From: Symbiodinium natans
Lineage: Eukaryota; Sar; Dinophyceae; Suessiales; Symbiodiniaceae
DNA length: 64,000 bases
Direction: 5' to 3'
NCBI GenBank assembly: GCA_905221605.1
Contig: CAJNDS010002593.1
Coordinates: 239,814-303,813 of the forward strand
The notes under the pieces are model-generated. The model had not been told where the DNA came from, ran no database searches, and saw only the letters and a program-made list of their open reading frames with translations. The translations under genes and the position numbers were made by a program. Every line of letters starts with the position of its first letter. Within the stretch, counting starts at the first letter, position 1. Shown one piece after another: positions 30,901 through 43,600 of this stretch.

Positions 30901-33900
30901 CCGGAAGGACTGCACTGTCCAACAAGAATGTCCGCACACTCTTCGTGTACCGGATCGTCCTCACGCGCAAGGAAGAGGCTCTGAAATCATTCCTTTTCGC
31001 AGTGCGGGATTTGCAGTAGATGTGCTTGATATGTCGAGAATGCATACTGGATGCTGCTCACAACAGTCTCGAACAGGTCTGGCAGTCATCTGTTGAAAGA
31101 CAACCATCCTGACCTGACGCCTCAACGTTGAATGCCACTTCTGACCAGCTGCATAAATCCCGAAGCCGTTTCAACCGCTGGTACCTGCAGGCCAGCCACG
31201 CGAGCAAGCACGAGGTGCTGGTGCACCAGCCAACAAGTGCCCACCTGGTCTCTCCGGAGGAAGCCAGGGTCGAGGTGACGAAACTTTGTCGCTTGTGATG
31301 ACGGAATTCCAGACGTCTGCTCTTTTATAGGCAGTTGAGGAAGCTCACAATGGACCGGCTGCATAGCATCCTTTCTCCCAGAAAGGGCATGGTCATTGAC
31401 ATTGATGCAACATTCTAAGGAAGACGTACAAGTATTACTAAACAGTATTACAATGTATTTTCCGATGTCTTCTAGGTGTTTGGACCCCAGGAGGCCCCGG
31501 AGCTGCCGACCACTCCTAGCAGCTCCAGCGACAAGGGGCCGCCCGAGGAGCGCTCTCGTGCTGCAATGCTGTTGTGCTGGCGGAGTCTTTCGTGAGTGGC
31601 ATCGCGCGGAGGAGACGGAGGAGGTGGACGAGCCGCCGCCGGCGGAAGCCTGGGTTCGAAGCCAATTTTGTGGTGCGCGCGAGGGTATGCCAAGGACCAC
31701 ACTTGGCCATAAAACCAAACTCTGCCAGAGGGCTTCCCCCATTGCCGCGCAGAAATCAGAGGATCCAAAACCCTCCAGTGGAGTCGCTGCGAGGTTGACT
31801 TTCCATTCTCTGACATGGCTGAGGCGAATGGTATCCAAAGTGGTGCGGATGCAGAGGACTCATGATGCTTTCCAGGGCCAAGGGCTTGGGATCCGATAAA
31901 GCGAGACTTCCTAGTGCTATTCTATGTACATCGTAGAAGTGTGGCACTAGAAATCAGGGTAATCACAGCTTTAGCAGCCAGGACAAGGGTGGTGATGGTG
32001 GTGATGGATCTGGTGATGGACTGCCAGCTGATTCGGCGCTTGCCTCATGATTCAGACACCGCACGAGATATTCGTTTGCCACACATGCTTAAGTGGAGCC
32101 CTCGTGACGGTTCTGGTTCACAGGGTGCCTCAGCGTACTTGGGCTTAAGAGCTACGAGTCCTTGAGGTCCTTAAGGCCTCCCAATTTTGGTCCCTCCGAG
32201 TGTGTGTGTGTGTGTGTGCAATATAGTCTCAGGGTCCTCGCTTTCAAGCCAGGGAGTGGTTTGAAGATGTAGGACTTGTCGGGAAATCTGGAATGTTTAT
32301 CGGAGTATGAGTTGGTGAGAGTTGTGAGTCCGACGCGTGAGGCTGGCACCTTTGCCAAGAAGCCGGAGGAGGTGGATATGTTCGTGATGCTCGGCTGTAC
32401 TCCGCAGCGGTCGTGGATGAACTTTACGGTGGAAAGAAGACATATCTACATGCTGAATATCTACATGCTGAGTGAGCGGTTGAGGTTCTCGTTGGGAAGC
32501 AAAGAACTTGCTTGCCCAAGGAAGCGGATAGCAGCTTCGTTCGTCCTTGGACTCTCAAAGAAGCACCTGGCTCAGTGGCATTGTGTAGCCGTGCCCATGG
32601 CGTTGAGTGTCGGCGGACCCTGTATGGTGCCGCTGGGAGCCTAAGCTGTCGTTCTTGCGCGATGGGCCCAGCTGTCGCGAGTTGAGGAAAGAGCACCTCG
32701 CAGACAAGATAGTGCAAGAGGTGCGGCTGACATGTTGCTGTGTGACATCAGTCCGTGGCGCTGTCCATGTGATGTTTAACTGGTGTTCATCTGTTGCGGA
32801 AGCCTGTGTAGGTGGTTGGCATCTTGAAGAGCAATGGGCGGGCTGGCTGCATTGTGAACCCAGGCATTGCTCATACTCGGACTCAGGCTTTACATACTAC
32901 AGCGCCTTACAGATCAGAAGCCACATTATGCTAGTGCAAGCAGTTTCACCGTTTGATCGCCATATTTGTGAGTTTGCTAGCAGACTGCAACTTGGTTGCT
33001 GCCGAGGAGTGCGGGCCAGTCGGATGCGGCAATGATGGATCAGGCGGATTCTTTTATGATTCCCAGCAGGCATCCAATCCAACGAAATGTATCAATCACT
33101 GCGCGAAAATCCGGCTGCCGGAGAATCTGCTGCTTTTGAGGTTCTGAGAGCCGGCTGTTTTGTGATAAGAGTGCCAGCCCCCACTTTGGCTGCGCAAGCT
33201 CTTGCAAACATGAGGTTTGTGTGGGTTGCCAAGCGTATTTTCTATGAGAGCTCAGCATCCTTTCTGCGCACCGGTACTGGCCAATTCAAGTCGGCACGTT
33301 GCTAATAGCTAAGGTCCATTCTACACATGTTCAGGATGCTTTCAGCTGTCTTGTGCTGCTCGATGAATGTTTTTGCCAATGTCGCTGTTTGCTGGGCTGT
33401 CCTTAAGTACCCTTTCACCTGCAAAAACACCACGCTGTTGGCTTACTTGCTGCGCCATTTCGTACAGCCTCACACATCTCTGACAAACCCCATCTCTTGC
33501 TTGGCTTTATCCTTGTTTGGCCATGGATGAAAGTGTAGCTGCTTCTCAAGCAGCAAGTGAAATATGCATTGGCAAAACGAGACCTCACTTTAGCCGAAGA
33601 CCGCTGGCTGGCAGGTTCTTGCAAAGGTGCGAGAGGCTCGCGAGGCCAGGGAAGAGCAGATCAAGACTCGCGGTATTCTTGACCTGTTACTGTAGGTCAC
33701 AAGGAAGGCTGGTGAACAGTAGTGACTCGGGTAGTATGTGGATCCCAGTGAATGTCGGCGCTTTGTGTCTTGGTCGCAGAGACGCTGACAAGGTCCAGTC
33801 AGACAGCGACAAGAAGCTGCAAGATGCGGTGCGTGAGGTGGCAGACTGGGGTACAAGCAGAGCCTAGAGTCATCAAGAGCACATTTGGCATCTGCAGATG

Positions 33901-34022
33901 ACCAGGCCACCGATGCTTGGGCAGAGACTTCTGCGGCGAGCATGTCGTCTCTGCTGTCAAAGGCACCCGGACTCAAATTGGGAATCCAAGTAGACAGCAA
34001 TCTTTTCGGAGCCACCGCTTGA
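30901..34022 (+). CDS. Multi-exon gene with C-terminal coiled coil
   Basis: Exons in order: 30901-31016 (NVRTLFVYRIVLTRKEEALK); 31149-31274, exactly 42 codons (LHKSRSRFNRWYLQASHASK); 31476-31591 (VFGPQEAPELPTTPSSSSDK, donor GTGAGT); ~31969-32051 (Gly/Asp-rich); 32273-~32455 (EYELVRVVSPTREAGTFAKK, GCTPQRSWMNFTVERR); 32608-32720 (SCRELRKEHLADKIVQE); 33067-33303 (EMYQSLRENPAAGESAAFEV); 33539-33614 and 33615-33692 (coiled coil); 33780-33866 (DKVQSDSDKKLQDAVREVA); and terminal 33898-34022 (SMSSLLSKAPGLKLGIQVD, stop TGA at 34020-34022). The tail resembles a rod-like structural protein. The family is not recognised. It may be continuous with the WD40-like exons upstream, which would give a WD40 plus coiled-coil layout, but the minus-strand segment between them argues against this. 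Confidence 0.45.
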
Positions 34023-34544
34023 CCCCATGGTTCCATTGTTGCGATGCTCCATAGTACGAAAGATGCTATGCCCTATGCAGATGCCCTGCGAGGAGTTCGG
34101 GAAGCTTTCCCAGGGCGTGGCATCTAACCTGGCACAGCAGTTGTCCCAATCTCGGAAGCCCCTTGCCCAGAAGTCTACATACTACACGTACAGTAGCACG
34201 TCTGTCCTGCTACATTTTTGCGGGCGGTGGGGTGGGGGGGGGGGGGGTAGGGGAATCGCAAGTTGTTCTTTTGATTTGGCCTTTTGCAAATGTTCTGCAC
34301 TGTGACCGTCTGCAAGACTGCAGCATGACTTTCAACTGCCTTGCATTGCCCTGTGCCTTGCTCTTGAGCTCATTTAGGAAGCCCAGGTTCTGCGAGACAC
34401 TGGCAAGAGGCGTTCAGAAGTCGGGGGTGGCAGCCACAAAGCAGGCGCCGCCAGAGTTGGGCCCGGGTCCGAAAGGCCATCCAACCCTAAGTCCAAGTCC
34501 CAACACTCCTCCCAACAAGCCATGTTTCTCCTAAGCCGCCAAAC

Positions 34545-34770
34545 CCGGTAAAGCTCAGCCTAAACTCCAAACGCCAAAGCCCTCTTGGCCCCTGGATCCG
34601 AAACCCTATCCGAAACCCCGAAAGCCAGAGAGACATCCCAGGCCCGAAACATCCCTAAAACCAAAACCATCCTGAGCCCCTAAATCTTGCTAAGCCCTAA
34701 GCCCCGAAGGCCGTTAACCCCAAAAAGCCCAAGCTATCCTACAAGCCCCTTCGAATTAAAACCCCTAGAC
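34545..34770. repeat. Highly degenerate CCCTAAA-like tract
   Basis: Many ccctaa/ccgaaa/cccgaa variants between two genes, with no perfect array. Confidence 0.6.
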
Positions 34771-34925
34771 CACGGAATCCTGGCAGGCCCTGGAGTCACT
34801 CCGGCCGCCCAAGCAACTGCAGGAGGCTGTGGGCGCTGCCCTCGGCGAGGCGCAGTGGGCCTCTGAGGGTTTGGGGTGTTTGAGGGTAACCTGGTGCTCA
34901 GGGCTACGAGTACGGAGTTTAGGGC

Positions 34926-37900
34926 ATGGACTTCCCAGAGCCCGAAACTCCAAACTCCACAAAACTTGCCGGTTTCTCACAAGAGAAAAGCTCTAAATTC
35001 CGCCGGCGCCAGGCGCTCCAAGAATCCCTTGCACCAGTCTTCAAGGTTCGACGGAGTGTTTCGTCATATTTTGTGTATCGGGCTGCTTGCCATACTGGCA
35101 GAACCTGAGCATCGACAGGCGGAGATCCAGTCTCACTTTGAGAATGAGCTCGGTCCGCTGATCGGACACCGAGTTCGCCACTGAGTGTGTACATGCCCTT
35201 GGTCGCCGCAAGGTCCCTGGTGATTCAGTGTCGCAGTGTGCCACTTCCTTCATCCCGTTCCTTGAGGTCAGTGAGATGTTGACTGCTTTCCGAGACTCCA
35301 TGACGGATTGTCTGGAGGCCACGGTCGAAACGAGCTGGCTTGCGTCTTTTTTCCGCCTTCCCTTCGCCTTCCCCTCCGGCTGCCCTCCGGATGCCTTGAC
35401 CCTTGGGCCAGGCCATCGCCACGGAGCATGAGCAGGTGGCCGAGCGACTCGGCCGTGCCCGGGCAGCAAACTCCAGTCTCGTTCTGGCCGATGTACGTTC
35501 TTTTGACATCTTGCACCAACACTGGCCGACGGCCTCCCTGCCGCTGAGGAGATCTGGCCCCACTCATTGCAGACGAGCTGAAGCAGGCCATTCTGGAACA
35601 TCTCTGACCTACGGAAACCTTTTCCGAGTTGCACCTATTGAGATTTGAAAGGCTTGTAAGTTCTCGTGGAAAGATGTAGCTGTGAGACTGCGAGTCCGGG
35701 TAGCCAGATTGGTTCCGCTATGCTCCTTTCCAGTCTTGTGCCAGGTGCGTCACTTGGTACAGTCCTCTTCAGGCAGAATGATCTCTGCGTGGAAACCATG
35801 CCTTGCTAGAAGCATTATTCTTGGGCATTGCGTCTTTCAGATACGCCGCTGACTCTGACAGGGTAGCTGCCAAATTCCATGATGATGTGGCTTGACAGGC
35901 GGATCCGGTGCTATGCAGGAGGCCGCAGAAGTTCGGCGATCTCTTACAGTCTTAACACTTGTCTTATACTGGGAACCGCTACGCGTTGGGGAACCGCTGG
36001 GCACCTTCATGCTTTTAGAATGATCTTACGATGCTACACCTGCTACGCAATGTCGGGCCACAGGGCCATAGATGCGGTACTGTTACACACTCGCAGGGGC
36101 AATAGCAAGCTCCGACTAGGAAGGGGCAAAGTAGGTCGGAAAGCAACCTCGAGGCACAGCTGGACGAGCTCATGCGAGCAGTGGAGACGGAGGCAGACCG
36201 GGAGTATGCAGTAGAGTGCCGGGAGAAGGTACGTGAGGATGTAGGAGGAGACATGCCGGGAGTAGCTGAGTAGAGCGTAGCTAGGGAGGAAGAGTAGATA
36301 GGCAGAGTAGGAGGAGGAGAGCAGCCGCGAGCTAGTCTTGCTTTCTGCCGAACCCAGATCCGCCTGTCAGGTTATTCAGCCCTTGCACGCGCGTGTGAAG
36401 GAGCTGACGGCACAGGTTCAGGCAAGATCAGACACGGTCCAGCACTGGTATGGTCACTTTCCTCTTCAGGGGCCCAGTGACGTCATGGGCAGGCACTGCG
36501 CGTGGAGGCAGCGGAGCTCCAGCGGCGCTGTGCAGAGGCTGCTGAGCATCAAGGCACGAAGCCAGTTGTACAAGTGCTACTGCTGAGTCGTTTGTGCCGG
36601 CCACAGGGCTTAAACGCTTTAACGGCTTAAAGCTTAAGACGGGGAAAGCTGGGCAGCAGTGCGGCACCTGCAAGCTGTTGAGGTTGAACACATAGACTCT
36701 ACTTCCTTCTCTCAGACGCAGCCTCTCAAAGCGTTCCCAGGTGCGAACGTTCAAGACACCCCTGCGGCTGAAGCTGCGAAGGCAGCTGCGAAACCCCAGA
36801 TTTCTCCTGTGCAAAAGTGGCTATACCGTGCTGATGTGTGGAAGCATGTGGGGCCATGCAGGATTGCCGAAACTCTGAGCCCTTAACTTGGTTCCTGAAG
36901 TGGATAGCGCCGACCACGTGAAGCTTGTGGAAGGAGTGCAGGTTCCGAAACTTGTGAGGGTGCAGGTAGGGCCTCACCCCGAATATACATTACCGGCCGC
37001 CTTTGCTCGGTAGTCAGTAGGTGCGCGCCTTCCGCCAAATCCACAAAAGGCTAAGCAGCTGGAGAGCATGTTCCGGCACGGTCGTGCCGCACCCCGAGGA
37101 AGGGAAGTCAGCGAGGTTGTTAAGCATCATTGAGTCTAAGTTGATCCTGTTTCCGCCTTTCCGCACAGGGTCAGAAAAGGATGCTCAGGATGAAAGGATT
37201 CTTGATCGTTTTCTGCCATGTGAGTCACAAGCACGCGCCATGAACTTGGAGCGATGCCCCAAGGTGGAAGATGCCTTCCTGCGTGCCATTCAAAAGCAGC
37301 GTCAAGCAAGACACTATGATTACCTGGAGCCTCTCTGCCCTGTCTTATTCGCTGGTTACGGCGAAATGGACAGCAGGGTGTCAGTAGTCCCACAATCATC
37401 GGCAGGCTTGCGTGCCTATTGCCAGGGTGTTCGTGGCATTTCAGCCAGGTGTCTTTGTGCTTTGGTGCCAGACCCGGAAGCCTGGCTGACAGAGGCCTGC
37501 GCCACCAGCGTGACAGCTTTGCCATGCACATGGACATCTTGCAGATGCCATGGTCAGGATTCCTCTGGAAGCCCGATCTCGGCACAGGCGCCGCAGTTGC
37601 AGTCAGAATGCGGTTTCATACGTCTCGACGCCACTCAGAGCCAAAGGCAGTGTGGTTCCTGTGCATTGTCTTTGGATGTTCTTGCCAGGCCAAGATGAAG
37701 CTGATGCACGCGCTCGCGCTGCAGCTGAAAGAGAAAGTGCTGGACGAGCCGGTCTTCCTCCGCAAGGTATCGGCTGTATCAAGCTGGCTCTTTGGACGGA
37801 AGCAAGAGACCATGCCGTTTTTTCGGAGGTTAACTGGATACAAGAGTTGTGGCTGGCAATGGACTTGGAGGACAAGGCAGCACAAGGGAAAATGGAGACG

Positions 37901-40649
37901 GTTGCAGTAGTCGGGAGCTACCCAGGAGTTTCAGTAGTTACGCACTTCGAGAAAAGAGCTATCTCAAAGTTAGAAGGTTCCCACTCAGTTCTTCTGGCTC
38001 CTGTAGAATCCCGTTTCCCAACCTCAGGCTGTGGATCGCCAGGCCAAAGGCCTCTGTGCCCAGCTCATTGAGGCCACTTGGGCCTTATCCGAGGGTGAGA
38101 TAGGACTTGGGCCTGACATCATGCATGGTCGACAAAGCGGTACGATGTTATGCTCTGTGAATGACATAATGATTCGTGCTTGCCTCCAGCCCCGTCATGC
38201 CCACCTGAACCGGGCAGAATTCCGTTGCTTCGGCTTAGGTTCATGTTCTTGGGAGCCATATGCAGTCAGCTCTGACAGGCCCTGGACAGTGCCCAAGCCG
38301 ATGGTGCTTCGAAAGAGCAGGCGCCCAGACAGCAAACTTTGGAGCGCTTTTCTCATTCCGCGATCGAAATGGATTAGTGAAAATGTGGCTTCAAAATTTA
38401 CCAGCTTGGTGGCGGTGGCCGTGGCAGGGGCAGCAAGTGAAACCCAAGACCATGAACGTTCAGCAAGGGGGCCTTTCCATCAAACTCCGCCTCTACAGGA
38501 CGTAAGTAGCACCCACCTGCAAAGATCAAGAAAGGCTTGCAAATCTGGCTAAACTCGAGCTAGTTTCTTGCCCGAAGCGTTGGGATGGTCAGAGCGGCAG
38601 AGACTCCAAGATCAGATTTGCTGAAACGTCGCCACGCGTGAGTTGCTATCACGCAGGCCTTCGGCGAGACTGGAAGGAAAACCCTTTCTACTGGGACCTT
38701 TCTCTCCTTTTTTGAAACACATTCTTCTTTGCACCTTCAACATGGGGTTCGTAGATCTAGAGTGACATGTGACATATTCTATCATCGTTGCCCCTGCCTA
38801 CTCACACCATGAAGCCCTCCTAGCTGGCGTGTTCCCACCCTAGGAGGTTTGTTCGACCCTCAATGAATGTAGACGCCTGTGACAGTGAAGCCGTCTCTGA
38901 AGGCACTCCGATTGCTGAAGCGCACGCTGCAGCAAGCCGGACTCACAGCATACATGAAGTTCATGAAGTGTATTCATTGGTGTGGGCTCGGTAGTCAGAG
39001 CGCAGGTTTTGACGGGTCTTCAAACACCAATCGGTTCAACCCATGGCCACGAAACCCGGAAGCACGAATGCGCCTGCCCCCCGAGGCAGCGAAAATGCTG
39101 GCACGTGACTGACCGAGAAGCTGCAGGAATCGGGGGAGTCCGTTTCTAAAAGTTTGACTGCGGCTCGGCGATGTCCATGCTGCCGTTTGAGCTGTCAGAC
39201 AGGGTGAGAGAGGCTCGAAAGAGCCACGAGGCTCGTTCTCAGAGTTGCTGTGGAAAGACGGCAGGGAAGCCGCTTCAGCAACTTGACAAGTTGCTCGGTC
39301 CAATCGCTGCGTGGCAAGTGCTGTGCTGCACACGAAGCACTGGAGAACATGCCGGACATGCCGGGGAAGGTGCGATGGCAGAAGCACTGATCTTGTAGAT
39401 TGACAGCGCGTCGACCAGACATGGTACAAAGAAAAGTCGACGTCTCGGTCAGCATAGTGCCATGCGGTTTGCAAGCCCCATTGGCAGTGATGCAGCGCAC
39501 AGTGCACAGTGCACAGCTGCAGCTCAGACGCAGGCGAAGTGCCGAAGTGCCACTTGCGAGCCCTTGGTTCCTGCAGCTCATCGAAGTAGAACATGGGTCC
39601 CAACCAAGAGCATCCACCCCCCCTCCCCTCCAGGCCTCCTCCCCCTCCAGCCTCATCAACTTAGCCCACTCATGCCCACTCCCTAGCAGATCCCCGCCTC
39701 CTGCTAAGTAGGATGCCTTGTCGCGAAACCGACGTCGACCCAGCCATGGACCGTGCTCCCTCCCGAGAGAGAGAGGGCCATTGAAGGCAGCGCGGGGCAG
39801 GGTGTGTTACGAGTTTCATGGGGTTCAGATCTGACAGGAGTGTTTGCGGGTTTCATGATTTCGGGGGGTGGTGGGGTCGTTGGGTTGTTGTTGCTGTATC
39901 GCCCGGCAGGGTGCCCATGGAAACCATGGAGCAAGAAGCAGATGGCGACGAGGATGGAGCGAACTCTGGGTCTGTGGTGGCTCAGATGCAGGTTTCTACA
40001 GCTTCAAGGCAGCTGGCGAACAACTGAGCGAACACACTTTCTGTGCCCCATGCACCCAAGGCCAGCCTAACCGAAGACGCTGCCCGTCTGCAAGAATAGA
40101 TTGAAGATGACTGCAGAAGAGTTTCTTGACAGTGTTGAGATAGGAGCACTCGTGATCCTGGGACCAGAGTACTGGTGTTAGCTCTCAGCAGCAGTTGCAA
40201 ATGCAGGAATCTCGTAGCAAAATCCAGGGGCATGAGGCCTCAGCTAGGCGCGTTTGCATATTGACGCGGCTTTTTCTGGAGGTCCGCTACCCCTAAGATA
40301 TCAGGGTCGAGGAGCATTGCGCTGTTCGATGCACACCAGTGCTGGAGGATGTGGCCGCTGCCCTCCGCGAGTACCGCGGCTTGCTGACGCGCAAGATGAT
40401 GCGGAAGGCCCCAGGAATGTTAAGCTACGACTCACATCCGTAAAACCGTCAGGTGCAGAGCACGACTCAGTGGAAGTGTTCTGTGTTCTTCTCTTAAGCA
40501 CCAGTGCTAGTTTAACCAAAATTCCCGCCGTGCCAATTGCCCTAGCATGCACGCTCCAAAGAAGTTGTGTTCTGAACCTGGTAACCTGATACGAGCTAAC
40601 CGTTTAACCACCACCATGGGAAGATCAGTGTCAGGTGTGTCTGTGTGTC

Positions 40650-40687
<38 letters not shown>

Positions 40688-43600
40688 TGCTTGCGTGCTT
40701 GCTTGCTTGCTCGCTTGTTTGCTCGCTCGCTCGCTTGCCTGTTTGTTTGCTTGTTTGTGTGTGTGTGTGTGTGTGCACGCGTGTGGGTGGGCGAGCGGTT
40801 GAGTGGAGGGGTGTATGCATTGGACTTGATCGTGGTAGTAGTGTGGCGAGGCATTTAAATTTGCAGAGTGTACCTCGTGGTATTCCTGCTTAATTATAGT
40901 CTGAAGAATAGCCTCTTTTTTGGCATCTGCCACATCCCTCTCGTATTACAGAAGCTCTGCGCAAGCCTGGGCCCCTAGGCGCGCCGATCCCGAACGAAGC
41001 CGAAAACTCAGGACTCCAGAGCGATGGCGAGAAGTTGATACCTGTTACCTGTTACAGGCAGAATGCATACGTATGCCTAGTCACACATGCGCCGAAGACT
41101 AACTGACCTCTTGGCGATCAACAAAGCGAGTCATGCGCTACATGTAGTGCCGCCATTGTCGCTGTTTTTGCGCTTGCTTGCTAACAACAAGTTGAACAAG
41201 GAGACCGGGGTGAAGGATGCGACATGTCCGACCAAGCGGCGCTTCTATGCGAGCCTTGGTACCCGAATGCGTGGGACCTTTGCCTTCTTGCGCCATCTTG
41301 TGCCATCTTGTGCTTTTGTCCTCTTCACTCTAAGACTATAAGGATGACTTCGGACAGCCTGGGACGCGAGAAGGCAGGGGTGAAGGCTGAAGCGGCTGGT
41401 GCTGCAAACTCGACGGCTGGGACTTTTTGTGCCAGGCCCTGGATGGCTCCTGGATCGACAAATTGCAGGAACTCCTGGATGAGACGGCCGCCGCTCGATT
41501 CCAATGGTATGCTGAGTATGCTGAGTATTCTTCCGCAGACTGCTCGCCTCGAGGATAGCCCGACTCGAACCAGCGTGTTTGCTGCGTCTTAAATTATGGT
41601 AAATTAAATTGAAGAAACCAATCACGGCGGTCGCTCTGCCTTTCGGGCTGACCCGAGAGAGATGAAAGCTTAGAAGCTGGAGTGTGGAAGTATTCGACCA
41701 TGTCAGCAAACGGACCATGGATCAAGACGATGGCCGCCAAGGGAGTCAGCAGGGTGATCGCAGCAGCTGAGGGTTGTTCAGGCATGTCATGTCCTTGTAG
41801 TATGTAGTGCTCTGTGGTTGCAATTAACTTCCTGACTTAGCAGCACCTCCAGTGTCGCTCAAGCTGTGCATGTGCGCTAAACCTCCGATGGGCAGGTAGG
41901 ATCCAAAGTTTTCGTAGGTTTGGTCCAGGGATTCTAGAAAGTCCCGGCTGGCAGTGGCGCACCTAGTCGAGCCCTACGCAGATGAACAATCACGGCAAGG
42001 GTCAAACCCCCAGCCGATGTAACCTAAATGCGAGCTCCAAAGCGTTGCATGTGCTGATGTCAATTTCGGTGAAGGAACATTGACAAACCGCAAGCTTGGG
42101 ACAAACGACATTCACTGATGCATCATGACATGCTATAGCAGAAGGTTGCCGCAAGTGCATCGAGAGCTGCATGTTGCACTTACACTTAGAAGCTATGTGG
42201 ACGAGCGAATGACACCTCAGGAACCCAACTTTTTTTGGTGCTGCCTGACTTAGCTCGTCGGTCGACCCACGGCCACCTTGCATCAGCGTGCAGTTTCGTG
42301 AGCTTGTCTCTGAGGATGCCTATGGAGCTGGAACCGAGTGGCAAGCTGAAGTCCACGATGCGGCACCACCCTCGGTTGAGCTGCAGTGTGAACCTCAATT
42401 TCTGCTGCAAGCTGACCAGACATCCACACAAATCACTTCCTGTGCCATTCTTTGCAGCTTTTCTTCTCCTTCCAAGCCTAGATTTTGCCTGCTTCTTAAC
42501 CCTGAGGAGCAGAAGGAGCTCCGAGACCAAGTTGGGGGCTACTTGACCAGCTTTTTCCAGGCCGGAAGGGCATAGGACGTGACTTCGTTTGTGCCATGTG
42601 TGGACAATCCATGCCCGCATGGGAAGAAGTGACAACTGAATTTCCTCAACTGTCGCAGCGGAAGCTTCGGGAGTGCATGTACAGTCAGATTATGCGCTGT
42701 TTCATCCTCGCTGTTGTCCTGGTAGAACTAGATGGGCCCAGAAGGCCATGCTGGAACGGCAGAATAACCTGGCCATGTTGGGTTGGCCTTCAGCATCACT
42801 TTCCAGGCTGGCAGCGACAGCATCGACGCCGTCACCTCGCACTTGGTGCAAGTCTGGCGGTGCTTGAACACTCCCATGGAGTCCGGTGGGACTCTTGAAG
42901 CCTGGCAAAAAGCTGGTTTCGTCAGCCAGGAGCAAGTTCTACTCCTTGCAAGGCTCTTCTGCCTAACGATTGCCGAGGATCCGCGAGAGTCGGCACCGGA
43001 CTTGGACGGTGCCATGCGGGACGTCGCGCAGTCGCTGAAGGAGCTTGATAGAGACCATGTGAAGGCGTGTAGCCTATGAACACGCTATGAACACGAGAGG
43101 CATGGTCTGTATTGAACAGAACGGGTTGCCGAGAGAAATGCCGTTGCCGATGAAAGTCTGCAGCATGAACGTGTGTAGCGTATGCTTCGCTGCAACATGA
43201 ACGCTAACGTGTCCCCCCCTAAAACCGTCAAGCAGAAGGGGTTCATAGAGGGTCCATACACTTGCCATGTTGTCCATAGGCGGCTCGTCGGAGGCCAGAT
43301 CCACAGGAGGTTTCCTCAAGAAGGTCCATGGAGGGCCCCTATAAGTCCACTCCTGTAGGGGGTGCATAGTATAAAGAAGGTCCGGACGGCACAAGGTTCG
43401 TCCGTAGGGGGTTCAGAGGGGTTCATAGGAGGTCCATACAGGGTCCATAGATAGGGAGTCATGGTCAGGTCGGTACATTGCAGGTCCAGAAGGCCATAAA
43501 TGGTCCAGACACGCAAAGGTGGTCCATTGGAGGTCCATATTATTTTTCTTTTCTCTCTCTCTCGCTCTCGCTCTCTGTTTTTCTCCCTCTCCTGCAGGCG

